The notes beneath the pieces were generated by a model. That model saw only the letters and a program-made list of their open reading frames with translations. It had not been told where the DNA came from and ran no database searches. This document shows, piece after piece, positions 24,110-31,921 of a stretch of DNA of 64,000 bases. The position numbers were made by a program, and so were the translations under genes. Location of the stretch: assembly GCA_948330435.1 (NCBI GenBank), contig CAOJBY010000002.1, positions 1-64,000 on the forward strand, given 5' to 3'. How positions within the stretch are numbered: position 1 is the stretch's first letter; each line of letters begins with the position of its first letter. The stretch is from an uncultured Lachnoclostridium sp. GTDB taxonomy: Bacteria; Bacillota; Clostridia; Lachnospirales; Lachnospiraceae.

Positions 24110-27084
24110 TATCTTGGAACCTCTACCATCGTATATGCTTCCACAATATCCAGCTCCTGAATATCATTAAACTTTTCAAATACCAGACCACATTCATAGC
24201 CGGCCTTTACTTCCTTTACATCATCCTTAAACCGCTTCAGTGAAGCCAGAGCTCCGTCGAAGATCTGCTCACCTTCTCTTGTAATCCGACACTTGCAACC
24301 TCTCTGGAACACACCATCCAGCACATAGGATCCGGCGATATTACCTACGCCGGAGGCTTTAAATATCTGACGCACTTCCGCATGGCCCAAAACTTTCTCC
24401 TCAAAGATAGGATCCAGCATTCCTTTCATGGCTGCCTCTACATCATTGATAGCGTCATAGATGACACGGTACAGACGCAGATCCACTTTCTCCCTCTCGG
24501 CAGTCTCTTTTGCCGTAGCATCCGGTCTCACATTGAAACCAATAATAATGGCATTGGATGCGGAAGCCAAACTTACATCGGATTCGTTGATGGCTCCTAC
24601 GCCGCCATGGATAATCTTTACTACTACCTCTTCGTTGGAAAGCTTCAAAAGGCTTTGCTTTACTGCTTCCACCGAACCCTGCACATCTGCCTTTACAATG
24701 ATGTTCAGTTCTTTCAGATTGCCGGACTGAATCTGGGAATACAGATCGTCCAGAGACATCTTAAGCTTGGTATCCTCAATAAGCTTTTCCCTGCTCTCCT
24801 TTACATAGGTCTCGGCAAAGGCCCTTGCTTCTTTATCATTCTCCGGAGATACAAAGATCTCTCCGGCTCCGGGAACATCGTTAAGTCCCAGAATCTCTAC
24901 CGGCTTGGAGGGACCTGCCTCCTTGACTCTCCGGCCATTGTCATCCATCATGGCACGAACCTTGCCATGGCAGGCTCCCACAGCAATGGGATCTCCCACG
25001 TGAAGTGTACCTTTTTGTACCAAAACAGTTGCAACCGGTCCCTTTCCTTTGTCAAGTTCCGCCTCAATGACCAAACCTCTTGCCCTGCGGTTGGGATTTG
25101 ACTTAAGTTCCAGCACCTCTGCGGTCAGAAGAATCATTTCCAAAAGGTTATCCAGGCCCTCATGGGTATGGGCTGATACGGGAACGAAAATGGTACTTCC
25201 ACCCCAATCCTCAGGAATCAACTCATGCTCTACCAGTTCCTGCTTTACCCGCTCAATATTGGCACTTGGCTTATCGATCTTATTAATCGCTACAATAATC
25301 TCAATTCCGGCTGCCTTGGCATGGTTAATAGCCTCTACCGTCTGGGGCATTACACCGTCATCCGCCGCAACAACCAAGATGGCTATATCCGTGGAATTGG
25401 CTCCACGCATACGCATGGCTGTAAATGCCTCATGTCCCGGTGTATCCAGGAATGTGATCTTCTGTCCGTTAATGGTTACCACATAAGCACCGATGTGTTG
25501 TGTGATTCCTCCGGCCTCCCGATCAATCACATGGGTATCACGGATGGCATCCAAAAGGGAGGTTTTACCATGGTCAACATGACCCATAACACATACAACC
25601 GGCGGACGTGCTACCAATGTCTCTTCTGCGTCTTCCACGTCTTCCAGCATTTTTCCGATTACATCCTCTTTTACCTCAGGAACCGGATCAAAATTCATCT
25701 CCATGGCAAGTTCTCCGGCTGCCTCAAAATCCAACTCGGAGTTTACTGTAACCATCTTTCCTGCCAAAAACAGTTTTTTGATAATCACAGAAGGCTGAAT
25801 CTTCATCTTTTCCGCCAGATCATGAATGCTGATAAGTTCTGGAATCTCAATTACCTTTGGTGTAAGATCTTCTTTCTTTGGTGCCGGAGGCGTCGGACGC
25901 ACCGGTCCAGATCCTTTGCCACCCTTGCCATTTTTCTGGTTCGGACGATTGCTGCCCTGATTCGGGCGACGACCACCCTGGCCGGGCTTCCCGCCCCAGT
26001 TGTCATTGAACTTACTGTTTTTCTCTTTTTTGCTGTCATCATTTCGATTCTTATTCTCCACTCTGCGGTTCTCTGTCTTGCGAAGTTCTACAACGGGAGC
26101 CGCAGGAATATCCATGGAACGGCGATTGTCTCGGCCCTGGCCTCCCCGGTTATCTCGATTATCTCTTCCTTGGCCTCCAAAGTTTCTCTGGCCGTCTCGG
26201 CCCTGGCCTCCCCGGTTCTCCCGATTATCCCGGCCCTGACCTCCAAAGTTCCTCTGACCGTCTCTTCCCTGGCCGCCTCGGTTATCCCGGTCTCGATTGT
26301 CCCGGCCCTGGCCTCCAAAGTTCCTCTGACCGTCTCTTCCCTGACCGCCTCGATTATCTCGGTCTCGATTGTCCCGGCCCTGGCCACCCACAGGTCTTTG
26401 TCCGTCACGGTTCTGTGCCGGTCTTGATGTGGTCTGAACTGTAGATGTCACTGGACGGCGTTCTCTCTCTGTCTGAGGTGCTGCCTTTTGTGTCTGTAGA
26501 ACTGGTGCTGGCCGTTCTTCGGCTGATGCCGGTACGACGGACTTCTCAGCTTCCGTATGTGCCGGTTTTACTGGCGGCTCAACCGTAGCTACAGGTCTAC
26601 TGCCCGCTGCTGCCGGTTTTCCCTGTTCCCGGGTCACTGGACGGCTTCCTGCCGCTGCTGCCGGTCTCTGTCCCGGAGCTACAGGGCGGCTTCCCGCCGG
26701 GGCCGCTGGTCTCTGTCCTGATGCCGCAGGACGACCTCCCGCCGGGGCCACTGGTCTTCCCTGAGCCGGTCGCTCCTGCTTTTGACGTCGTTCTCCTCTC
26801 GGGTCCTTAATTCCGGTCTGACTGTTATGGGTATTATATACCGCAATAATCTTTTTCTTTTTCTGAGGCGGTGCTGCCGGTTTTTCCACCGGCTTTTCTG
26901 CCGGAGCTTCTTTTTCCGGTGCTGTGGACTTGAGGGTAAAGGCTTTCTTTACCATTCCCTCCTGCTCGTCAGTCAGCACACTCATATGGCTTTTCACCTC
27001 TATGCTTTTCTCACTTAAAAAAGCGAGAATCTCTTTATTTGTTTTATCCAATTCTTTCGCAAGTTCATGTACTCTTTTCGACAT
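24109..27084 (-). CDS. infB: Translation initiation factor IF-2
   Basis: A 991-residue GTPase that delivers fMet-tRNA to the ribosome. The order is a short N-terminal IF2N domain (1-55), a long disordered linker (56-410), a second IF2N-like domain (about 411-460), the G domain from about 493 with GHVDHGKT (501-508) and DTPGHE, then domains II to IV. The linker holds Pro/Ala repeats (100-210) and a tandem Gly-Arg-Asn-Asp repeat (233-320). At 991 residues it is long for a bacterial IF-2 because of this linker. CGGAGG precedes the ATG. Confidence 0.98.
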   Translation of the reverse strand: MSKRVHELAKELDKTNKEILAFLSEKSIEVKSHMSVLTDEQEGMVKKAFTLKSTAPEKEAPAEKPVEKPAAPPQKKKKIIAVYNTHNSQTGIKDPRGERRQKQERPAQGRPVAPAGGRPAASGQRPAAPAGSRPVAPGQRPAAAAGSRPVTREQGKPAAAGSRPVATVEPPVKPAHTEAEKSVVPASAEERPAPVLQTQKAAPQTERERRPVTSTVQTTSRPAQNRDGQRPVGGQGRDNRDRDNRGGQGRDGQRNFGGQGRDNRDRDNRGGQGRDGQRNFGGQGRDNRENRGGQGRDGQRNFGGQGRDNRDNRGGQGRDNRRSMDIPAAPVVELRKTENRRVENKNRNDDSKKEKNSKFNDNWGGKPGQGGRRPNQGSNRPNQKNGKGGKGSGPVRPTPPAPKKEDLTPKVIEIPELISIHDLAEKMKIQPSVIIKKLFLAGKMVTVNSELDFEAAGELAMEMNFDPVPEVKEDVIGKMLEDVEDAEETLVARPPVVCVMGHVDHGKTSLLDAIRDTHVIDREAGGITQHIGAYVVTINGQKITFLDTPGHEAFTAMRMRGANSTDIAILVVAADDGVMPQTVEAINHAKAAGIEIIVAINKIDKPSANIERVKQELVEHELIPEDWGGSTIFVPVSAHTHEGLDNLLEMILLTAEVLELKSNPNRRARGLVIEAELDKGKGPVATVLVQKGTLHVGDPIAVGACHGKVRAMMDDNGRRVKEAGPSKPVEILGLNDVPGAGEIFVSPENDKEARAFAETYVKESREKLIEDTKLKMSLDDLYSQIQSGNLKELNIIVKADVQGSVEAVKQSLLKLSNEEVVVKIIHGGVGAINESDVSLASASNAIIIGFNVRPDATAKETAEREKVDLRLYRVIYDAINDVEAAMKGMLDPIFEEKVLGHAEVRQIFKASGVGNIAGSYVLDGVFQRGCKCRITREGEQIFDGALASLKRFKDDVKEVKAGYECGLVFEKFNDIQELDIVEAYTMVEVPR
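26125..26388 (-). repeat. Tandem coding repeats in the infB linker
   Basis: Residues 233-320 of IF-2 consist of variants of GGQGRDNRDRDNR and GGQGRDGQRNF in about four units of 20 to 24 residues. The DNA units are similar enough to recombine, so copy number probably varies between strains. Confidence 0.9.
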
Positions 27085-27123
27085 ACTTACCTCCGTTATT
27101 CAGTTTGTATTCCACAGGCAATC

Positions 27124-27444
27124 TTATTCATGATTATGAATAACTTTCTTTTCTATTGCTTTTGCAAGTCCCGTATCCAGCACTGCCAGAGAAGCCCGAA
27201 ACTCTTTTCCTATGGCATGGCCCAACTCTTCCTTTTTCCCAAAGAAATAAATGGGTACTTTGTAGTAATCACACATATTTTGAAACTTTTTTTTCGTATT
27301 CTCCGATGCGGTCTCTGATACAATCACAAGAGCTGCTTTTCCTGACTTTACCGCTTTCTCTGTGGCAAACTCTCCGCTTGCCACTTTCCCGGCCTTCATA
27401 GCCATTCCGATCATTCCGTAGACTCTATTCTGTGCCAATCTCAC
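27124..27444 (-). CDS. ylxQ: Ribosomal L7Ae/YlxQ family protein, GTG start
   Basis: A 106-residue L7Ae-like RNA-binding protein of the YlxQ type. The family binds kink-turn RNA; the cell role of YlxQ is not settled. The GKAALVIVSETAS strand and the KKEELGHAIG motif fit. It starts at GTG 27444, five bases after AAGGAG, and overlaps ylxR by 20 bases. It lies between ylxR and infB, the usual place. Confidence 0.9.
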   Translation of the reverse strand: MRLAQNRVYGMIGMAMKAGKVASGEFATEKAVKSGKAALVIVSETASENTKKKFQNMCDYYKVPIYFFGKKEELGHAIGKEFRASLAVLDTGLAKAIEKKVIHNHE

Positions 27445-27703
27445 TCAGCTCCTTTTCTAAACCATCATATACCTCCGAAGGAATACTTATCTTCAAAGAA
27501 CGTTCCAGCCCTCGGTTCTTTCTTGCCTTTTTTAAGCATTCTTTGGAAAAACACAGGTACGCTCCTCTTCCATTCTTCCGGCCTGTAGCATCCAGTATGA
27601 TTTTGCCCTCTGCTGTCTTTAAAACACGAAGCATTTCCTTTTTGCTCTTCATCTCCTGACAGCCCACACACTGGCGCATAGGCACCTTTCGATTTGTACT
27701 CAA
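27425..27703 (-). CDS. ylxR: YlxR family RNA-binding protein, TTG start
   Basis: A 92-residue protein of the YlxR (DUF448) family. The signature CVGCQEMKSKKEMLRV near residue 12 and GRGAYLC near residue 46 are intact. The family is linked to the transcription-translation operon and has been tied to nucleoid or RNase P functions in some species. The start is TTG at 27703, with GGGAAGTG upstream; no ATG or GTG fits. Confidence 0.92.
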   Translation of the reverse strand: MSTNRKVPMRQCVGCQEMKSKKEMLRVLKTAEGKIILDATGRKNGRGAYLCFSKECLKKARKNRGLERSLKISIPSEVYDGLEKELSEIGTE

Positions 27704-27741
27704 TCTATCACTTCCCGATCTCTGTTCGAAAACAGGTTCTT

Positions 27742-28968
27742 TTATTCCTCTGAATACTCCGGCCCCTCTACATAAGCCTCTTCATATTCATCCGCATATG
27801 CCTCATCTTCCAGGTATTCCATCTCTTCCGAATACTCTCCATCATACGCAGCCATAGCAGCCTGCTCCTCCTGGTAGGCTTCAAAGTCCTCGTACTCCTC
27901 ATATTCTTCATCTACATCCAGCCAGCCCTCAATCTCCTTGGCTTGGGTTTCACTCTTGATGTCAATGCGAAATCCGGTAAGCCTTGCTGCCAGACGGGCA
28001 TTCTGTCCCTCTTTGCCAATGGCAAGGGACAACTGATAATCCGGAACCACAACCTTGGCTTTCTTATCCTCCGGATCTGCCAAAACGGCTACCACCTTAG
28101 CCGGGCTTAAGGCATTCTCAATCAAAATAGCCGGATTCTCACTCCAATTGATAATATCAATCTTCTCGCCGCGAAGTTCGCTCACAATGGCATTCACCCG
28201 TGCACCGTTCATTCCTACACAGGCTCCCACCGGATCTACATCCGGGTCATTGGACCATACGGCAATCTTTGTTCTGGATCCTGCCTCTCTAGCAATGCAC
28301 TTGATCTCTACGGTACCATCTCTTACCTCAGTCACCTCCGACTCAAACAGACGCTTTACCAACTCCGGATGAGTTCTGGATACTGCAATTCTAGGCCCTT
28401 TGGTGGTGTCCTTTACCTCCAGAATGTATACCTTGATTCTCTCTGTGGGCTTGAAGACCTCTCCCTTTACCATCTCATTCTCATTGAGAATAGCGTCCAC
28501 TTTTCCAAGATTGATACTTACATTACGTCCCAGGTAACGCTGTACCACACCAGTTACCACATCCTTTTCTTTTCCGTAATACTGGTTAAACAGAACTTTT
28601 CTTTCTTCCTCACGGATCTTCTGAAGAATCACGTTCTTGGCATTCTGGGTAGCTATGCGGCCAAATTCCTTGGACTTAATCTCCACATTCACAATATCGC
28701 CCAGTTCATACTTGGAATCCATCATTTTGGCATTGGAAAGGCTAATCTCCATAACCGGATCTTCCACATCTTCCACTACAGTTTTCTCTGCAAACACGGA
28801 AAATTGGCAGGTCTTGGGATCAATGTTCACTTTCACATTGTCTGCCTTTCCAAAATGGTTTTTACAGGCCGTAAGCAGGGAATTCTCAATGGCCTCCAGC
28901 AGTGTCTCCTTGCTGATGTCCTTTTCTTTCTCCAAAATCTCCAAAGCTTCCAGCAATTCTGTGTTCAT
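27742..28968 (-). CDS. nusA: Transcription termination/antitermination factor NusA
   Basis: A 408-residue RNA polymerase-binding factor that promotes pausing and hairpin-dependent termination. An N-terminal polymerase-binding domain (1-125), an S1 domain (about 133-200) and two KH domains (about 205-345, with PVGACVGMNGARVN and AIGKEGQNARLAARLTG) are present. The last 55 residues are very acidic and tyrosine-rich (EEYEEYEDFE), an extension beyond the usual short clostridial form. AAGGAGG precedes the ATG. NusA may act on the hairpin in its own operon leader. Confidence 0.97.
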   Translation of the reverse strand: MNTELLEALEILEKEKDISKETLLEAIENSLLTACKNHFGKADNVKVNIDPKTCQFSVFAEKTVVEDVEDPVMEISLSNAKMMDSKYELGDIVNVEIKSKEFGRIATQNAKNVILQKIREEERKVLFNQYYGKEKDVVTGVVQRYLGRNVSINLGKVDAILNENEMVKGEVFKPTERIKVYILEVKDTTKGPRIAVSRTHPELVKRLFESEVTEVRDGTVEIKCIAREAGSRTKIAVWSNDPDVDPVGACVGMNGARVNAIVSELRGEKIDIINWSENPAILIENALSPAKVVAVLADPEDKKAKVVVPDYQLSLAIGKEGQNARLAARLTGFRIDIKSETQAKEIEGWLDVDEEYEEYEDFEAYQEEQAAMAAYDGEYSEEMEYLEDEAYADEYEEAYVEGPEYSEE

Positions 28969-28983
28969 TGTTCTTCTTCCTCC

Positions 28984-29451
28984 TTAAAAATCAAAAGCCA
29001 ACCGAATCAGGGCGATGTCTTCTCTCTGAAACACCTGCTCCTTTTCATCTTCAGCTGCAATCGTCACCGTGTCCTTATCATATGCTTTTAGAATTCCACG
29101 GAACTCTTTTTGCTTCTCTATCATGCGGTAGGTACGTATCTCTACTTCTTCCCCCAGGCTTCGTTCAAAATCACGTTCTTTCTTAAGCGGACGGCCAAGT
29201 CCCGGAGAACTCACCTCCAAAATATAGGACTCGTCAATAAAGTCCTTTTCGTCTAAAAGGTCACTTAAAGCCCGGTTCACGATCTCGCAGTCGTCCACGG
29301 TAATTCCTCCGGGCTTATCAATATAAGCCCTCAGATACCAGGTTCCACCCTCTTTTACATACTCCACATCCACCAGTTCAAAATGGTTGGCCGTAATGAT
29401 GGGCATTACCAGTTCTTCTGTCTTTTGTTCATAATTTTCTCTTTTTGTCAT
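28984..29451 (-). CDS. rimP: Ribosome maturation factor RimP
   Basis: A 155-residue protein needed for late 30S assembly. The N-terminal domain (1-85) contains LVDVEYVKEGGTWYLR and IVNRALSDLLDE; the C-terminal SH3-like domain follows SSPGLGRPLK. It is the first gene of the operon and starts 15 bases before nusA. AAAGGAAG precedes the ATG at 29451. Its leader of about 130 bases contains a strong terminator-like hairpin. Confidence 0.95.
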   Translation of the reverse strand: MTKRENYEQKTEELVMPIITANHFELVDVEYVKEGGTWYLRAYIDKPGGITVDDCEIVNRALSDLLDEKDFIDESYILEVSSPGLGRPLKKERDFERSLGEEVEIRTYRMIEKQKEFRGILKAYDKDTVTIAAEDEKEQVFQREDIALIRLAFDF

Positions 29452-29534
29452 AGACTTCCTTTCCCGTCCGGGGCCTTATTTTGCTGTTTCAGGTTTTTCC
29501 TGCACTCTTTCAAATTTCACCATGTACCAAAAAC

Positions 29535-29560
29535 AAAGAGTGAACTTTCGTTCACTCTTT
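29535..29560 (-). terminator. Perfect 11-bp hairpin with GAAA loop and T run
   Basis: On the minus strand the stem (29550-29560 with 29535-29545) closes on a GAAA tetraloop and is followed by GTTTTTGG. It lies downstream of spo0A and also downstream of the rimP promoter, so it can terminate spo0A readthrough and attenuate the rimP operon. A further copy of AAAGAGTG (29503-29510) could pair with the 3' arm. Confidence 0.85.
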
Positions 29561-29585
29561 TCAGCCGCCTTATTTAATCTATTAC

Positions 29586-29613
29586 ATTATAACACATTTT
29601 CTGGAAAATGCAA
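29586..29613 (-). promoter_or_regulatory. SigA promoter of the rimP-ribF operon
   Basis: Minus-strand TTGCAT (29608-29613), 16 bases and TATAAT (29586-29591), with a perfect extended -10 TGTTATAAT. The start point near 29579 lies just before the leader hairpin. Confidence 0.75.
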
Positions 29614-29655
29614 GTTTTTTTTCTGACCTGTGTCGCTGCTGTCTGAATGGTTACC

Positions 29656-30462
29656 TTAAGACACTTTCGCCTTATATTCCAGGCGTATTCGATCTGAGAT
29701 TAACGCAATGAACTCGGAATTGGTCGGCTTCCCCTTTCCAGTGCTGACTGTATATCCAAAAAGTTCATCTATGGTATCCATTTTTCCCCGGCTCCAGGCT
29801 ACCTCAATAGCATGTCGGATAGCCCGTTCCACACGACTTGGCGTAGTCTGATGATTCTTTGCAATGGTAGGATACAGAACTTTCGTAATAGAGCTGAGCA
29901 TGTCCATGTCCTCTACCGCCATCATAATGGCATCTCGCAGATACTGATAGCCTTTGATGTGGGCCGGAACTCCGATTTCATGAATCATATTAGTTACATC
30001 CGTTTCCAGATCCCGTTCCTCATAGGAAACCCGCTTCCGTTCCACTGTTCCGGCTGCTTTTATGGGATTCAGGATCCGTTCCCCACGACTTCGAATGCTG
30101 CGAAGCCGACCAAGAAGCAGTTCATTATTAAAGGGCTTCATCATATAATAGTTGGCTCCTAAGGCAAAAGCATCCTCAGTCACATCCTCCTGTCCGATGG
30201 CGGAAAGTACGATAAAAGCAGGTTGTTTCTTCATGGTCTTGTCCTCTTTCAGCTTTTCCATAACCCCCAGCCCGTCCATCTTTGGCATAATAAGGTCCAG
30301 AAGCACAACATCCGGCTGGCTTTTACGAATCATGTCTACCGCATCCTCGCCATTTCCGGCTGTTCCTACAATCTCCATGCCATTCTCACTGCGTATCATT
30401 GTCCCCAACAATTCTACAATCCGTTCATTGTCATCTGCAATTGCTACTTGTAGCTTTTCCAT
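29656..30462 (-). CDS. spo0A: Sporulation master regulator Spo0A
   Basis: A 268-residue response regulator. The receiver (1-125) has Asp56 in LLDLIMPKMDG and Lys109 in MMKPF. The C-terminal DNA-binding domain carries the Spo0A hallmark TPSRVERAIRHAIEVAW and ends with KPTNSEFIALISDRIRL. Phosphorylated Spo0A starts sporulation by binding TGTCGAA boxes. The ATG at 30462 has GGAGG six bases before it. It follows spoIVB, the order conserved in spore-forming Firmicutes, and has its own promoter. Confidence 0.98.
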   Translation of the reverse strand: MEKLQVAIADDNERIVELLGTMIRSENGMEIVGTAGNGEDAVDMIRKSQPDVVLLDLIMPKMDGLGVMEKLKEDKTMKKQPAFIVLSAIGQEDVTEDAFALGANYYMMKPFNNELLLGRLRSIRSRGERILNPIKAAGTVERKRVSYEERDLETDVTNMIHEIGVPAHIKGYQYLRDAIMMAVEDMDMLSSITKVLYPTIAKNHQTTPSRVERAIRHAIEVAWSRGKMDTIDELFGYTVSTGKGKPTNSEFIALISDRIRLEYKAKVS

Positions 30463-30509
30463 CTCTGTCCTCCATCCCATCTTCCAAATGTTTCCTTTTT
30501 CATGCTCCC

Positions 30510-30585
30510 ATTATAGACGGAGGTACATTTCTGGTGCAATTCCTTTTTCTCTCCTTTTTCAGACAACTCGTTACAGCTTTCGACC
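30510..30585 (-). promoter_or_regulatory. spo0A promoter with upstream 0A-like box
   Basis: Minus-strand TTGCAC (30534-30539), 18 bases and TATAAT (30510-30515). About 75 bases before the predicted start, GGTCGAA (30579-30585) differs from the 0A box TGTCGAA at one position, consistent with autoregulation. Confidence 0.6.
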
Positions 30586-30592
30586 TTATTCC

Positions 30593-31813
30593 CTAAAGAT
30601 TTACATGTTCCAGCATATTCTCAATAAAAACTCCAAAACCTTTTGTGGAATCCTGTACAAAAACGTGGGTTACGGCTCCTACCAGCTTTCCGTTTTGAAT
30701 AATTGGGCTTCCACTCATACCCTGAACAATTCCTCCCGTAAGATCAAGAAGTTCCGGATCCGTAACCTTTAAAACAATGCCCTTGTTCATGTCTTCATCC
30801 TTACGATGTATTTCTATAATCTCCACCTGGTAATCTTTTATATCACCACTGACGGAACTGCGGATCCACGCCTCTCCCAGCTCAATCTCCTGCTTGTAAC
30901 CTATTTGCAGAGACTCCCCATTCAGTTTTTCATAAAGTCTGTCTTCCCCATCTCCAAAAATTCCTACCGGAGTATTCATCTTAAGCTGCCCACAGATAAG
31001 TTCTTTACGATAACGTATAAGCCCTGAAAGTTCTCCCGGAGTACCCTTTTCTCCCTTTTTAATATCAATAATATTCGTATCATAGAGTGCTCCCTGGGAA
31101 ATCTCCAGAAGACTGCCTGTATCCACATCATTTACCCCATGCCCCAATGCACCAAATGTACCATTCTCCGTGAGGAAAGTAAGGGTTCCGATTCCCTGGG
31201 TGTTGTCCCGAACCCAGATTCCAAGCTTGTATTCTTCCTGACCCGTTTTCACAGCTTCAACTTTCACTTGGATGGACTCCCCGTTTCGTTCCAGATCCAG
31301 AATCACTTCTCCGTCTCCCTCTGCATTAATCGTCTCAATAAGGTCTTCCTTATCAGAAACAGCTTTCCCGTTGATAGCCTGGATATAATCCCCCCTTTGA
31401 ACAATTCGGTAAGCCGGTTCATAGGTTAATCCATCCATTCCCGTCACTTCTCCGGTACCGATAATCAAAATCCCTTCTGTTTCCATATAAATTCCAATGG
31501 GAATTCCTCCCGGAATCACATAGGCAGGCCTCAGTACCTCCACCTTGGCCTCTTTCAAAGGAATGAGGCCCATAAGCTTATATTCAATGGTATAGTTCTC
31601 TGAGGCATATGCATTTGCCGAAGCTTCTGTAAGCCCCGGCTTGATCTCCTCAGTCACAAAAAATTGGGAGAAGGTTGGTGCCGGCTCTCCCACTGTCTGA
31701 GTATACGAATCAGGAATCTGTTCCCGAAGTTCCCGATAACCCAAAAATCCAAGCCCTGTAAGAGCGGCCAGCAGCATACCGATCAGACAGTGCCGATATT
31801 TTCTATAATCCAT
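30593..31813 (-). CDS. spoIVB: SpoIVB serine peptidase
   Basis: A 406-residue sporulation peptidase. An N-terminal membrane anchor (about 8-26) is followed by a PDZ domain (about 120-205) and the SpoIVB peptidase domain with His in GALGHGVNDVDTG and Ser in GMSGSPIIQNGKLVGAVTH. It is made in the forespore and cleaves SpoIVFA, releasing sigma-K activation in the mother cell. The start at 31813 has GAGGATG before it; the upstream open frame runs through a terminator hairpin. A sigma-G-like promoter lies at 31870-31898. Confidence 0.95.
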   Translation of the reverse strand: MDYRKYRHCLIGMLLAALTGLGFLGYRELREQIPDSYTQTVGEPAPTFSQFFVTEEIKPGLTEASANAYASENYTIEYKLMGLIPLKEAKVEVLRPAYVIPGGIPIGIYMETEGILIIGTGEVTGMDGLTYEPAYRIVQRGDYIQAINGKAVSDKEDLIETINAEGDGEVILDLERNGESIQVKVEAVKTGQEEYKLGIWVRDNTQGIGTLTFLTENGTFGALGHGVNDVDTGSLLEISQGALYDTNIIDIKKGEKGTPGELSGLIRYRKELICGQLKMNTPVGIFGDGEDRLYEKLNGESLQIGYKQEIELGEAWIRSSVSGDIKDYQVEIIEIHRKDEDMNKGIVLKVTDPELLDLTGGIVQGMSGSPIIQNGKLVGAVTHVFVQDSTKGFGVFIENMLEHVNL

Positions 31814-31838
31814 AGCTTCACATCCTCTGCGTAAATAA

Positions 31839-31870
31839 AAAGGAGGCAGCATTTTTCTGCATCCTCCTTT
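31839..31870 (-). terminator. Terminator after recN
   Basis: AAAGGAGG and CCTCCTTT are perfect arms with a further GCA/TGC pair set inside, and on the minus strand the hairpin runs into TTTTTATTT. It lies between the recN stop and the spoIVB start. Confidence 0.75.
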
Positions 31871-31898
31871 AGTATGTGAAATATGGATCAACCTAGAC
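31870..31898 (-). promoter_or_regulatory. Sigma-G-like promoter of spoIVB
   Basis: Minus-strand CATACTA (31870-31876) matches the sigma-G -10 exactly. GTCTA (31894-31898), 17 bases upstream, matches the -35 pattern GHATR at four of five positions. The transcript would start within the recN terminator hairpin and so would lack the intact hairpin. Confidence 0.6.
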
Positions 31899-31921
31899 TA
31901 GTATAATATTTCCAAAATCAT

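Noticed and set aside
26125..26388. Possible CRISPR-like array
   Set aside because: The repeats are in frame, differ in length, have no unique spacers and code for the IF-2 linker.
25225..26427. 400-codon plus-strand open frame rich in Ser, Leu and Val
   Set aside because: It lies antisense to infB and reflects the composition of the IF-2 linker repeats. No ribosome site or domain.
30516..30560. Sigma-H promoter for spo0A
   Set aside because: AAAGGAATT resembles a sigma-H -35, but no GAAT-type -10 occurs at 11 to 12 bases.
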